Source of the DNA: Chionoecetes opilio
Taxonomy: Eukaryota > Arthropoda > Malacostraca > Decapoda > Majidae
Direction of reading: 5' to 3'
Assembly: GCA_016584305.1 (NCBI GenBank)
Contig: JACEEZ010004806.1
Location: 52,501 to 116,500, forward strand
Length of the DNA: 64,000 bases
Shown here piece by piece: positions 1 through 11,812 of this stretch. The first letter of the stretch is position 1. Every line of letters begins with the position of its first letter. The position numbers and the translations under genes are program-made. The notes under the pieces were generated by a model that was not told where the DNA came from, did no database searches, and saw only the letters and a list, made by a program, of their open reading frames with translations.

Positions 1-295
1 CCTTAGTATGATGTTTTCTACGCCAAGTGATGCTGCCTTTTCGTATCATTTGTAGAAGGTTGAGTTTTCTTGACGCCTGCGCTCCTCAAAGATCTCTTGA
101 ACCGTCTCTAATAACGCGCGTTTTGGCTTCCCGTTGTTTATATTACGGCTCCTTCACTGCAAAATTACTATAAATGTATGTAGACCTTGTAAAATCCACC
201 TTATTGACCTCAGACAATATTTTTTATTTGCATCCTACGTTATGAAAGCGAAGGGGAGACAGAAAAAATCGTGGCATGAGTGATGTAAACAAACC

Positions 296-303
296 TTACG
301 TCA
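296..303. promoter_or_regulatory. CRE-like motif upstream of MESH1
   Basis: The octamer TTACGTCA lies about 170 bases upstream of the MESH1 start codon. It matches the ATF/CREB-type consensus with one change. The rest of 1-295 shows no other recognisable feature. Function is inference only. Confidence 0.2.
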
Positions 304-472
304 TCGTCATGTTTGTGTCGGGGAAGTAGACGTTGCCGACGCACAGCCCGTCCTTACTTCACCTTCAAAGCCCTATCTAATCTAATAACATCAAGAACTA
401 TTCCACATCCTTTTTACGTATTCACCGAGAACATTTGTCCCTCCATCACCGTATGACATAAAGGAAAGCAGG

Positions 473-3400
473 ATGAGCGAGCTGTGCAAGTTGAGAGGGA
501 AGAGCGATAGTGTGGCTGCCGCTATAGTTAAATGTGTGAATTTCTCGGCCACCAAACACAGGTCCCAGAGAAGGAAGGACCCCGAGCAGACGCCTTACAT
601 CAATCATCCCATAGGTGTGTGGATGAAAGTACACATTTGTAATGAACACAGGATTTTACTTTTGTTATCTACCGTAAGAGTCCTTTCCTACTCTTATCAA
701 TTGGTCATCGGTAATAATGGACGAGAGTTTCGCGGTCGTTTTCAGAGACACCGACTATTTTTTCTTGGCCTACAATAGGTGCTTGTTCTAATGGAGAAAA
801 TTTTATTTTGCGCAACCCCCCCCCCCCCCAAAAAAAAAAAAAAAACGTAACCTAACCTTATAGGTTTTAATGAAACCTAACCTAACCTTAAAGGTTTTAA
901 TGAAACCTAACCTAACCTTATAGGTTTTAATGAAACCTAACCTAACCTTAAAGGTTTTAATGAAACCTAACCTAACCTTATAGGTTTTAATGAAACCTAA
1001 CCTAACCTTAAAGGTTTTAATGAAACCTAACCTAACCTTATAGGTTTTAATGAAACCTAACCTAACCTTAACCACAAAGTATACCTTTTTACAGATACCT
1101 ATGAAACGTTATTACGAACTTCGAAGGGGAGGGATAAATGCCCCTTTCCTTCTACCTCCGCTAAACGGTAATGCGTGTTTTTACCCCCATTCCCCCTTAA
1201 AAAAAAAATACATTCCCCAATATCTCAAGTTCAGATTGTTAGGGGAGATGAGTGACATATCTCTGGTATTATTTGTTTTCTCTACATCTTTGAAAACACT
1301 AATCCTTGCCTATCTCAACGTGTATATCTTTTTCATTCTGAGTATTTTGAGTCATTAAACTTTGCCGGAAAATTTCAAAATCAACCGTGATATTGATTTT
1401 ATTTTATTGAGCTTTGTCTAAAAATTTGTGGGATGCTGGGCAATCAAAATTTAAGTTTTCTATATTAGAATAGTGAGTAAACTAGGCATTTCATCCTAAC
1501 TTCGTACTAATAGTCAATAAGTATCTGAAGGGTTGTCAGGAAAGGAAAGTCAGGAGGATCAGTGACCAATAATATAATAAGAGAGGGAAAGGACTCTAGG
1601 TAATTACTGATTATATGTTAAGCTTACGTTGCCCTGTCTTGCTATCTACTTTCTGCTTATTGAAACTCATAAGAAACCATAAATGACAGTAATAGGGTAC
1701 GTATTCTGCATAGGGCAACTCCCATACACTCATATAGGCTAGTCATTATCTAACGTAGATTTATCCAACGTTCTCCTGGCAATTGTGGAGTTGAGCTCCA
1801 CACTCCCAAAACTACACTTATCACCTCTAATATAGTCAGTGGAACATAAAGATATCCTGCAACTATAATATGAAGCACAAGTATTGAATAGCATAGATAG
1901 TCATTCATCTTGTAATTTTTTTAAATATTTCTTCCAATTGACTAATGTAACGTATTCATTTTGTAACAAGGGATTTTAAAACTACACAGCTTAATAAGAA
2001 CCGTAGGTTTGTTGACATACATATGGAGACATGTTATGTATATACCCCATTCTAAATGCCCTTCCAAACTTGTAATATTAAAAGAAATAAACTAATGCCT
2101 ATCTCAAAATAGTAAATTGAAATCAATCACCCTAAAGGAAGAAAAGAAGAAAGATAAAAAGATTAACACTTTCACGCCCAGATCTTTCCTTTGCTATGAA
2201 AAATGGTCTGTTGTTAGCCATAAATTAAGAAAAGTAACTTAATATACCAAATTAGTTAGTCGACAAGGATACTAAACAGATCACATTTATTAAATATTGC
2301 TTATATCTATTAAATTCATCTAATGGTAGTCAAATTACAATGAAAATTACGTTCTAGTAATTTTCATTGTAATTAAATCGGAGCTTTATAGGGTGGTAAA
2401 TGATTGGAATAGACTCAGTAGACAGGTAGTTAGTGCGGAGTCATTAGAGAGCTTTAAAAGGGGACTAGATAAATTCATGGATGGGGATGAAAGGTGGATG
2501 TAGGTAGTGTTAAGTAACAAGAACTACCTCGTGTAGGTCTCACGGCCTCTTGTAGCTTCCTTATTTTCTTATGTTCTTCTTATGTTCTTACGTTCTGGTT
2601 CTCAAGGGGTTGAATGACTAGATATAATATGACTTGTACAAGGTAACATCACTGTCCAACCAGCTAACACGATCAGCCCTCAACAGGCGTGGCTTACCTG
2701 CTGGTGGAGGCAGGCGTGGAGGATGTGGACACCCTGCAGGCAGCCCTCCTTCACGACACCGTGGAGGACACAGACACATCCCACCAGGAGCTGGACGACA
2801 CCTTTGGACCCAAGGTGGCGGGGGTGGTGGCTGAGGTGGGTGTGTTGGTCACGCTAGGGGCGAAATGGGGTAAATTTAGGTTAGTCACAGAGGCAGATTT
2901 AGGATGGATTAAGGTAAAATGTTGCAGATAAGGGGAGAGCTGAGGGAGAGGCAGACAAAGGAATAGAGATGAAGGAGTCATTAATGTAGCTGATTTGCTC
3001 CTTTTACTCTGCTTTTGTTTGTTCTAGTGCATGTTTTTTGGAGCTTAATCAAGGAGATGGCCATGGCAGAAGTCTCTATAGATTCCTGCCCTTATTTCAA
3101 GCCTTTTATTACTCTACCCTTCCTCTGTCATTATACTCCTATCATCTGTCCTTCCATTTTTGTCCTTTGGACAATCCTTCCATGTCCATTCCACTTCTTC
3201 CAAAAGTTGGTAAGCTTTTTCTCTTCCACCCACATCATCTACTATCTCTTATAGCTACATATACATACACTAGTCTCATTATCATTTTTCTGGGTGACTA
3301 AAACCAGAGTGCTGCATTTATCACACCTAACGCTCCACATTTCATGCAAGACATGTCAATCCTTCCATTACACTTTTATTGCTGTCACCATCAACACTAT

Positions 3401-4286
3401 TCATAACACAGGCATGAATCATCATCAGCATTATGAGTGCCTCGCCAGCCACTAAGCGCATTGTAGATATTAAATGAAACCACACATTTTTGTTGTCAGT
3501 TGCCAGTGTTTTAAGAACATGAGGAAGCTACAAGAGGCCAGTAGACGTATACATGGTAGTTCCTGTAAAACACATAGCTACATTACCAACATCCACCTTT
3601 CATCCCTATCCATGTCATCTTTTAAAACTCCCTACTGTCTCTGCACTAACTACCTGATAACCGAGCCTATTACAATAATCTATTTTTGTTAGGTACTTAT
3701 GTTTCCTGTTATACATCTAGTCATATATGTAAGCAACTGGGATTTTAGGTATTTTAGAGAGGAACTTCCAAAGATATGTCTGTTCTTACAGTGTTTATAA
3801 TCAATGACTAGACTTTATCTCTCTTTCCCTTTGTAATAGTAATTTTCTTTGCTCTAGTAAAATGCAGGCATTTTACACACTAGTTTTACTTTAACTATAT
3901 GGCTTGCATTAATGCAGTTGTGCATTAACAAGTTTCCCACACCCCAGGTAACTGATGACAAAAGTTTACACTGGCGAGAGCGAAAACGGCTTCAGATCAT
4001 CCACACACCCGATGTTTCCCACGAGGCCAAGCTGGTGAAACTTGCCGACAAGCTGTATAACCTCCGTGACCTTGAGCGGTGCAAGCCCCTGGGATGGACC
4101 GATACTAGGGTGGCGGAGTACTTCAAGTGGTCTGCCCAGGTGGTGGCGGGCTGCCTAGGAACCAACAAATATTTGGAGGGAGAGTTAGAAAAATTGTTTA
4201 CCCTCAGGAATGTGGAACTCCAACCAGGAAGAAGCGAAGAAATAGAGGAAGAGAAAGCAAAGTCATCAGTAAGGGAAATATTATGA
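473..4286 (+). CDS. HDDC3: MESH1 / HDDC3, metazoan (p)ppGpp and NADPH hydrolase
   Basis: Three coding exons fit in phase: 473-614, 2687-2835 and 3948-4286, giving 209 residues (the human protein is 179; the excess is a Glu/Lys-rich C-terminal tail). This is the SpoT-like HD-domain phosphohydrolase that removes the 3' pyrophosphate of ppGpp and dephosphorylates NADPH. Visible family marks are [21 protein letters not shown] (about 28-48, split here by exon 1 end), the HD pair in LLHDTVEDT (His70-Asp71), and [14 protein letters not shown] (Asp131). His45, His70, Asp71 and Asp131 correspond to the known Mn-binding residues. All splice sites are GT-AG. The start is the first Met in frame, 10 residues upstream relative to the human alignment. 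Exon 1 carries a substitution-free substrate motif. The gene is convergent with GPALPP1. Intron 1 holds a 60-bp tandem repeat and a LINE tail. Confidence 0.93.
816..845. repeat. Poly-C/poly-A homopolymer tract
   Basis: Fourteen C followed by sixteen A, in MESH1 intron 1, abutting the next tandem repeat. Its length is likely unreliable in assembly. Confidence 0.9.
846..1075. repeat. Tandem repeat, 30/60-bp unit rich in CCTAACC
   Basis: A 30-bp unit (AACCTAACCTTATAGGTTTT then AATGA) alternates TATAGG and AAAGG versions, so the exact period is 60 bp. About 7.5 units lie in MESH1 intron 1. The two strands stay open as [10 protein letters not shown] repeats, which I take as a by-product, not a gene. 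Confidence 0.9.
1078..2332 (+). other. MESH1 intron 1, no recognisable feature
   Basis: AT-rich intronic sequence. I see no exon, TIR or tandem repeat on either strand. Confidence 0.5.
2333..2374. repeat. Perfect 18-bp inverted repeat, 6-nt loop
   Basis: AATTACAATGAAAATTAC at 2333-2350 is repeated as its exact reverse complement at 2357-2374. It sits immediately upstream of the LINE tail that follows. Confidence 0.85.
2381..2610 (+). mobile_element. 5'-truncated non-LTR retroelement 3' end
   Basis: The frame from 2381 reads a typical LINE RT C-terminus: [14 protein letters not shown], then [20 protein letters not shown] with a stop at 2501-2503. A 3' UTR and a short TTCTTATG-type tail follow. 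Related fragments occur at 3495-3800 (-), 4690-4910 (+) and 25672-25850 (-). The family assignment (CR1/Jockey-like) is inference from the WN...SFK pattern. Confidence 0.75.
2836..3490 (+). other. MESH1 intron 2, 5' part, nothing recognised
   Basis: Intron sequence between exon 2 (donor GAG|GTGGGT) and the LINE fragment. I see no further feature. Confidence 0.5.
3495..3800 (-). mobile_element. Non-LTR retroelement 3' fragment
   Basis: Reverse-strand copy of the LINE tail at 2381-2610, recognisable by CATCCACCTTTCATCCC and CTTTTAAAACTCCCTACTG. It extends further at its left-hand (5') side into sequence shared with 4690-4760. It lies in MESH1 intron 2. Confidence 0.65.
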
Positions 4287-4303
4287 GTGCATTCCCTTAT
4301 ACC

Positions 4304-4347
4304 CTGCATACCCTTACACTATTCCAGAATAGTGTAAGGGTATGCAG
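4304..4347. repeat. Perfect 21-bp hairpin in MESH1 3' UTR
   Basis: Left arm 4304-4324 (CTGCATACCCTTACACTATT plus C) and right arm 4327-4347 are exact reverse complements separated by two bases. It lies 17 bases after the stop codon, so it would be transcribed as a stable RNA stem. Confidence 0.85.
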
Positions 4348-4395
4348 AAAAAGAGGAGTTCCCAGTGCATTGCCGTTTATTTTGCCTACTGTGGC

Positions 4396-4401
4396 AATAA
4401 A
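4396..4401 (+). terminator. Polyadenylation signal of MESH1
   Basis: Canonical AATAAA 110 bases after the MESH1 stop codon, at a plausible 3' UTR distance. Confidence 0.65.
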
Positions 4402-4689
4402 CCTGTTACTGATTATTTTAAGTGTGGTTTGAAGATTTATTTTTCCTTATACAGGTAGCCTTAAGAAACTTCCCCCAAACCAGTAGGGTGGTGTATAGAA
4501 AGAAGAATATTATTTCTGCTTTTTGTTTTCATGAGAAATAATTAATTGCCAGGGGAAGGAAATCCAACCCTCCTCCCTTTCAGGTCCAATCGTATGACAT
4601 GCAGGGAATACGAAGACACAACTCTAGGCATTGTGCTTCAGGACTAGTTATATGGTTGACCTCACAGGCTGACTGCACCATTGAGAAGC

Positions 4690-4910
4690 ATAGATCAGTG
4701 TATAGACAGATCGGGAAATTCTAAAAACAGACACATCTTAGGAAGTTCCTCTCTAAAATACCTGAAATGCCAGTTGCCTACATCTATGACTGGATGTACA
4801 ACACGAAACATAAGTAACAAGAAGTAGATTATTGTAATAGACTCAGTTATCAGGTTGTTAGTGCAGAGACAGTAAGGAGTTTCAAAAGATGACATGGATA
4901 AAAGATGTGC
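4690..4910 (+). mobile_element. Non-LTR retroelement 3' fragment
   Basis: Plus-strand relative of the copy at 3495-3800. The segment around 4730-4780 (AGGAAGTTCCTCTCTAAAAT) is the reverse complement of 3750-3790, so the two form an inverted pair around the last MESH1 exon. Confidence 0.6.
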
Positions 4911-5354
4911 ATAATGTCGTACTACAAGAGATTACGATGTCATCCCTGTGACTGAATTCTGTAAACAATGCAACAAAGAAAACCCTTTCACACTGTTTGA
5001 CTGGTTCGAGTTTTTTTTCTATCTTTCATAAACCTGGCTGTATCCCAAACAAGCGGGCGGGCAACCAACAAAAATCAGAATTTCTACATTTTCTTTTCAT
5101 GAGATGACACTCTCAGAAGGATGCCAACTCACCGCCCTTGTAACCTTTTAGCCCATTTAGTCACCTCCTACAACACATCCTACTGTAACAATCTGTTCCT
5201 TTCTCCTTCCCTCACCGTTTCACTCTTTCTCTATAACCCCTCTCCTTTTTTATGCTTTGCCATAGTGCCATATGACCTCTGATGTTTGGCACATTTCTTC
5301 CTTTTTGGCATTAAATCAATCACGGAACCTACAACACGGAATATGGACACACTG

Positions 5355-5470
5355 CGTCTCGTGTCTCAGGGCTGGCTGTGTGGTTAACCGCCCAGGCTGA
5401 CTGCGTCACAGAGAAGTACGACCCACAGTGTAGTGGGTGGGGAGGTCGCCACATCCCTACACCACTACTG
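5355..5470 (+). repeat. Short interspersed repeat, possible tRNA-derived
   Basis: GGCTGGCTGTGTGGTTAACC resembles a Pol III box A, and a diverged copy lies at about 4630-4695 (CTAGTTATATGGTTGACC). No convincing box B is visible, so the class is uncertain. I see nothing in 5471-5950. Confidence 0.35.
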
Positions 5471-5964
5471 GACGTGATAATGTCTGAACACTCCTCTTCA
5501 TAATATTAATATCAAGCATGGTTATCTTTCAACGTACAAATTACTGTCACTGTATTATTCTCGCTATCTCCTCTCCCTCTCTTTCCTGCACTACAACAAA
5601 AGTGTCGTGCAATAGTTTTATTCATGCAAGAAAGAACAGATATTGTTGCTGCATTAAAACTATAACTAGGTAGGGCCTACCTTAAAGATGCAAACGAGGC
5701 CTAATATTGAGAGAAAAAAATGGAATTCACTCAACATCCCTCTGCAAAAAAAAATCTTATTCAATAATCTATGAAACATTTTCGATCTTCAATATTGTTA
5801 TAATAGGAACCTATGTTGCACTGAATAATATGTTAATAAATTATTCTTTATTAATTGCAACTTGTTAGTATTCCCTATGACAATAAGACAAATTTTCAAT
5901 CTACATATTGTACAAAATACAAAACAACACCTCCTAATATTGATAAATTTAAGAGATTATTACA

Positions 5965-6060
5965 CCATAGTATAAGGTCTCCTGATGAAGACCTAAGTAT
6001 AGTCGCCACACGCTAAGTTGGCGAAAACTGGGCCCCCTCATTCCCCAAACACACGGGTCT
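5965..6060 (+). mobile_element. Possible Penelope-like element end (hammerhead-like remnant)
   Basis: CTCCTGATGAAGACC is followed 30 bases later by GTTGGCGAAAACTGG. The order CTGATGA...GAAA matches the conserved core of hammerhead motifs carried by Penelope-like elements. Stem II is not clean, so this is a low-confidence remnant. Confidence 0.3.
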
Positions 6061-6294
6061 GGCTGAGGTGTTGGGTGCTGGGGGGCTTTAGGGCGGAAGT
6101 TGGAATAAGGCATTCTCGGCCAACACCCAACATCCCAGCCAATCCTGCGCGCCAAGAAGGGGGGGGTGAAGGGACCCCACCCTATAGGTATAGCGACTAT
6201 AGGTTTTATGCTCTGAGGTCACATGGAGCAGGAGATTCAGGAATTACTGTGAAGTGAAAAGATGTACTCACAAGACATGCCATTTGTATATGTT

Positions 6295-6415
6295 TAGAGA
6301 TGGACTGCATTGCAACATGTAAGGACAGGAATAAATGGAGACTACTCTATCGCGGCCATCACCTCGGAGGACTCCCTCTTAGGAACAGGTGTCAGAGATA
6401 TATAGATAGAAAAAA
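6295..6415 (+). repeat. Interspersed repeat also present at 38150-38255
   Basis: ATAAATGGAGACTACTCTAT, CGCGGCCATCACCT and an AGATATATAGATAG tail recur, diverged, at 38150-38255 in the same orientation. The family is not recognised. Confidence 0.5.
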
Positions 6416-6441
6416 ATGTAATTTCACAAAATTAAACAAAA

Positions 6442-6521
6442 TGAGTTCCTTCCGTTTACAATTCCATCTTTTGCCATAACCTACCAAGCAGAGCACGAAG
6501 TAATATCCTTCTTCAAATGGA
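6442..6521. repeat. 80-bp direct repeat, left copy
   Basis: Identical to 7537-7616 over all 80 bases by eye. It flanks an element bounded by inverted repeats. Confidence 0.9.
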
Positions 6522-6528
6522 ACTTCTT

Positions 6529-7536
6529 CACACAACCCTCGTTTTCCCGGACTAATAGGGGGGAGCACTGGTCCGGGAACCGCAAACGTCCGGGAATCGC
6601 AACAGTCCGAGGCCATTACCCACCCCCGGACGTTTATCCTACTCTAGTATTTACTGTCCGGCAACCGCCAATATCAACTACCCCGCCGCGGACTTTTACG
6701 TCACTTTGTTGTTGTTTTTAGGGCTGCGAGGATCCCTTGGGGAACACTATGAGCCCTGGTGATGTCCTATGATGCTATCACAGGCGCTGTACTTGACCTG
6801 TCTTCCTCAGGAAGGCACAGGTGAGGCGGATGACAGCGTGTTGCCGGGAGGGGTGGACGCCAGCCGCCACCAGCAGGATGGGCAGGTCACAGGTGGCGAC
6901 GTTCAGAGTGAGGAGTTGAGAGCGTAGCACTACACGGTGGGAGTGGAAGCGCGGACACTGCAGCAGAAAGTGTTCAATAGTCTCAGAGATGTTCCTGCAC
7001 CAGGGGCAGTGGGGTCAGGGGACTGACAGAGGCTGTGCAGGTGAACCGTGAGTGTCGTGTGCCCAAATGTAAACAATAGGACCGTTGAGCATGCTGCCAC
7101 ATGGCGGGAGGCCAGCCGCCGCCAGCAGGGTGGGCAGGTCAAAGGTGGCAACGTTCAGGGTGAGGAGTTGAGAGCGTAGCACTACTTGGTGGGAGTGGAA
7201 GCGTGGACACTGCAGCAGAAAGTGTTCAATAGTCTCAGAGACGTTCCTACACCAGGGGCAGTGGGGGTCAGGGGACTGACGGAGGCGGTGCAGGTGAACC
7301 GTGAGTGTCTTGTGCCCAAATGTAAAGAATACGACCGCTGAGCATGCTGCCACCTGGCGGGAGGTGCGGACACTGACCAGGGGTGACAGGAGACGCTCGG
7401 ACCGCCGGACAACTTTGTCGATTTACGGACTGGACCAGGCATTTGTCCGGGACTCTGACACATCCCCGGACCTCGGATTTCGACCGGCAAATCCGATATC
7501 CCGGAAATGGCGGTCCGGGAAAACGAGGGTTGTGTG
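6529..7536. mobile_element. Element bounded by 24-bp inverted repeats, GTCCGGG-rich
   Basis: CACACAACCCTCGTTTTCCC (24 bp in all, 6529-6552) recurs as an exact reverse complement at 7513-7536. Subterminal sequence on both sides repeats GTCCGGG/CCCGGAC many times, as transposase-binding iterons often do. The middle is occupied by a tandemly duplicated LINE fragment. I do not recognise the superfamily and see no transposase. Confidence 0.6.
6712..7366 (-). pseudogene. LINE C-terminal zinc-knuckle fragment, tandemly duplicated
   Basis: The minus strand encodes FTFGHKTLTVHLHRL, then SPDPHCPWCRNVSETIEHFL with LQCPRFHSHQ. This is a Cys-x2-Cys...His-x4-Cys motif typical of the C-terminus of non-LTR retroelement polyproteins. 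A second copy with the same motif lies next to it (about 6832-7095 and 7096-7365). The 3' tail at 6712-6830 also occurs at 51297-51420. The element is 5'-truncated and has no complete RT. Confidence 0.7.
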
Positions 7537-7616
7537 TGAGTTCCTTCCGTTTACAATTCCATCTTTTGCCATAACCTACCAAGCAGAGCACGAAGTAATA
7601 TCCTTCTTCAAATGGA
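7537..7616. repeat. 80-bp direct repeat, right copy
   Basis: Exact second copy of 6442-6521, starting at the base after the right inverted repeat. I see nothing in 7617-7970. Confidence 0.9.
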
Positions 7617-7971
7617 GCTGGAAGCACTAGGATGTCATCCCATCAAAGTGTTACTCTTAACTAATGATATCCTAAGAAATTATTTATTCAATGTAAGCTT
7701 CTTACACGCTGAAAAATGACATTAATTGTTAGACAAGCATGATCTGATTTGTGTACCTTTATCTTCATACTGTATGAGATCATTATGTTATGAAAACTAA
7801 ACTACGTGTTACTAGTATGTGCTATTATGGAAATTATCTGCCAAACACCCTCTCAGTTGGTAGAGTGGTGGTTTTGCCCCCCCCCCCCTGTGAAGGAGAT
7901 ATTGTTCGCTCATCATAGGGGGAGCGTAGGAATGGGCAGGAATAATATATATTATTTCTGTTATATATATA

Positions 7972-10123
<2,152 letters not shown>

Positions 10124-10165
<42 letters not shown>
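10124..10165. repeat. (TA)n microsatellite
   Basis: Short TA run immediately left of the Penelope-like palindrome. Confidence 0.9.
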
Positions 10166-10167
<2 letters not shown>

Positions 10168-10843
10168 CATGAAGTTTCAGGGTGACAGAGACACTCGGTA
10201 TACTTGGGGTTGTTTATGCAACGTTTCGCCAAGGCACTTGGCATCATCAGGCTAAAAATAGTTAAAATTTAATATATTGTAATGCTAAAAAGCGAACATC
10301 TAAAAAATTAATTCTAAGAAACAATAAAATATTCCTATATTTTCTAAAATTACTAACTAATAAATAAAATATAATTTGTACTTAACGGACCTTGGTGTGT
10401 ATGCTGTCTGAGTTGGTAGAGGACTGAATGAACACTGGTTTTGTGGGTGACATTTCAGCTTGTGTGGGGCGATCGAACCGAGAGTCGGGCAATCGAAACA
10501 GTGGTAGTCCATTCGATTGCCCGACTCTCGGTTCGATCGCCCCACACAAGCTGAAATGTCACCCACAAAACCAGTGTTCATTCAGTCCTCTACCAACTCA
10601 GACAGCATACACACCAAGGTCCGTTAAGTACAAATTATATTTTATTTATTAGTTAGTAATTTTAGAAAATATAGGAATATTTTATTGTTTCTTAGAATTA
10701 ATTTTTTAGATGTTCGCTTTTTAGCATTACAATATATTAAATTTTAACTATTTTTAGCCTGATGATGCCAAGTGCCTTGGCGAAACGTTGCATAAACAAC
10801 CCCAAGTATACCGAGTGTCTCTGTCACCCTGAAACTTCATGAT
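10166..10843. mobile_element. Penelope-like palindrome, 332-bp arms, hammerhead-like cores
   Basis: 10166-10497 and 10512-10843 are reverse complements in register over 332 bases, with a 14-base spacer. Each arm carries CTGATGATGCCAAGTGCCTT followed by GGCGAAACG: the CUGAUGA core, a GCCAAG/CTTGGC stem II and the GAAA box of a hammerhead ribozyme. This motif is known from Penelope-like retroelement terminal repeats. I could not place a perfect cleavage site and stem I, so activity is unproven. The mirrored 74-aa ORFs are by-products of the symmetry. Confidence 0.7.
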
Positions 10844-10861
10844 GAATCTAACAAGAAAATC

Positions 10862-11045
<184 letters not shown>

Positions 11046-11580
11046 ATGAGTATTAGTTAAGGTAATTAAGTAAATGATAAGTACACTTCATTTTCCCGTG
11101 AGACCAACATCTCTTGCTTATCTTTTCAGATTATATCGAGAAGTTGTATATAAACTTTTGTATAACATAAGTGTAAAATCATAGGACGTGTCTTATCGAC
11201 ATAGGGAATATCTCGCCGCGTCGTGTTGGTTTGATAAACTCGCCTGACACACCGCCTCCGCCCTTCACTGCATGGCCACTCCGAATACCAAGAGCTTGCA
11301 GTATTGATAAGCCTTCAACCCAATTCATCCCTCCTATCCCCCGATAAGTATCTTAGTTACTACTGGCTGGGGTATTTTGTCGGGATGAGATAGACAAAGG
11401 GTTTTTGAAGGTAAGAACTCTTATTAAATAAATGTTTGTGACATAGATTTCCACAACTATACTACTATCTTACTTTTATATCTTTAATACTACCATCCTT
11501 ACTTTTTCATACATTACGCCATCTCCCACACACGTGGGGTGGCACAAAAACACAAAGCATTTCACTTACACAAATACTCA

Positions 11581-11684
11581 GAACAACTTGCAGTTTACTT
11601 ATCCTAGAACAACTTGCAGTTTACTTATCCTAGAACAACTTGCAGTTTACTTATCCTAGAACAACTTGCAGTTTACTTATCCTA
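11581..11684. repeat. 26-bp tandem repeat, four copies
   Basis: Four exact copies of GAACAACTTGCAGTTTACTT plus ATCCTA, just beyond the GPALPP1 stop codon on the 3' side. Confidence 0.95.
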
Positions 11685-11812
11685 ATTGTACAAAATGATG
11701 CTATAAAAATTGCTAAGTTTTTACACTATAAATTCTACCCAAATTTCTACTACCAAATGAAATTACCTGGCTCCCCTCTACCCTCACAATGGGGCAGCTC
11801 TTCTCACGGCAC

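Noticed and set aside
803..1075. Interstitial telomere at 846-1075
   Set aside because: The unit is CCTAACCTTAWAGGTTTTAATGAAA, not a pure CCTAA run.
10357..10652. Paired 74-aa ORFs on opposite strands
   Set aside because: They are mirror images produced by the exact palindrome and match no known protein.
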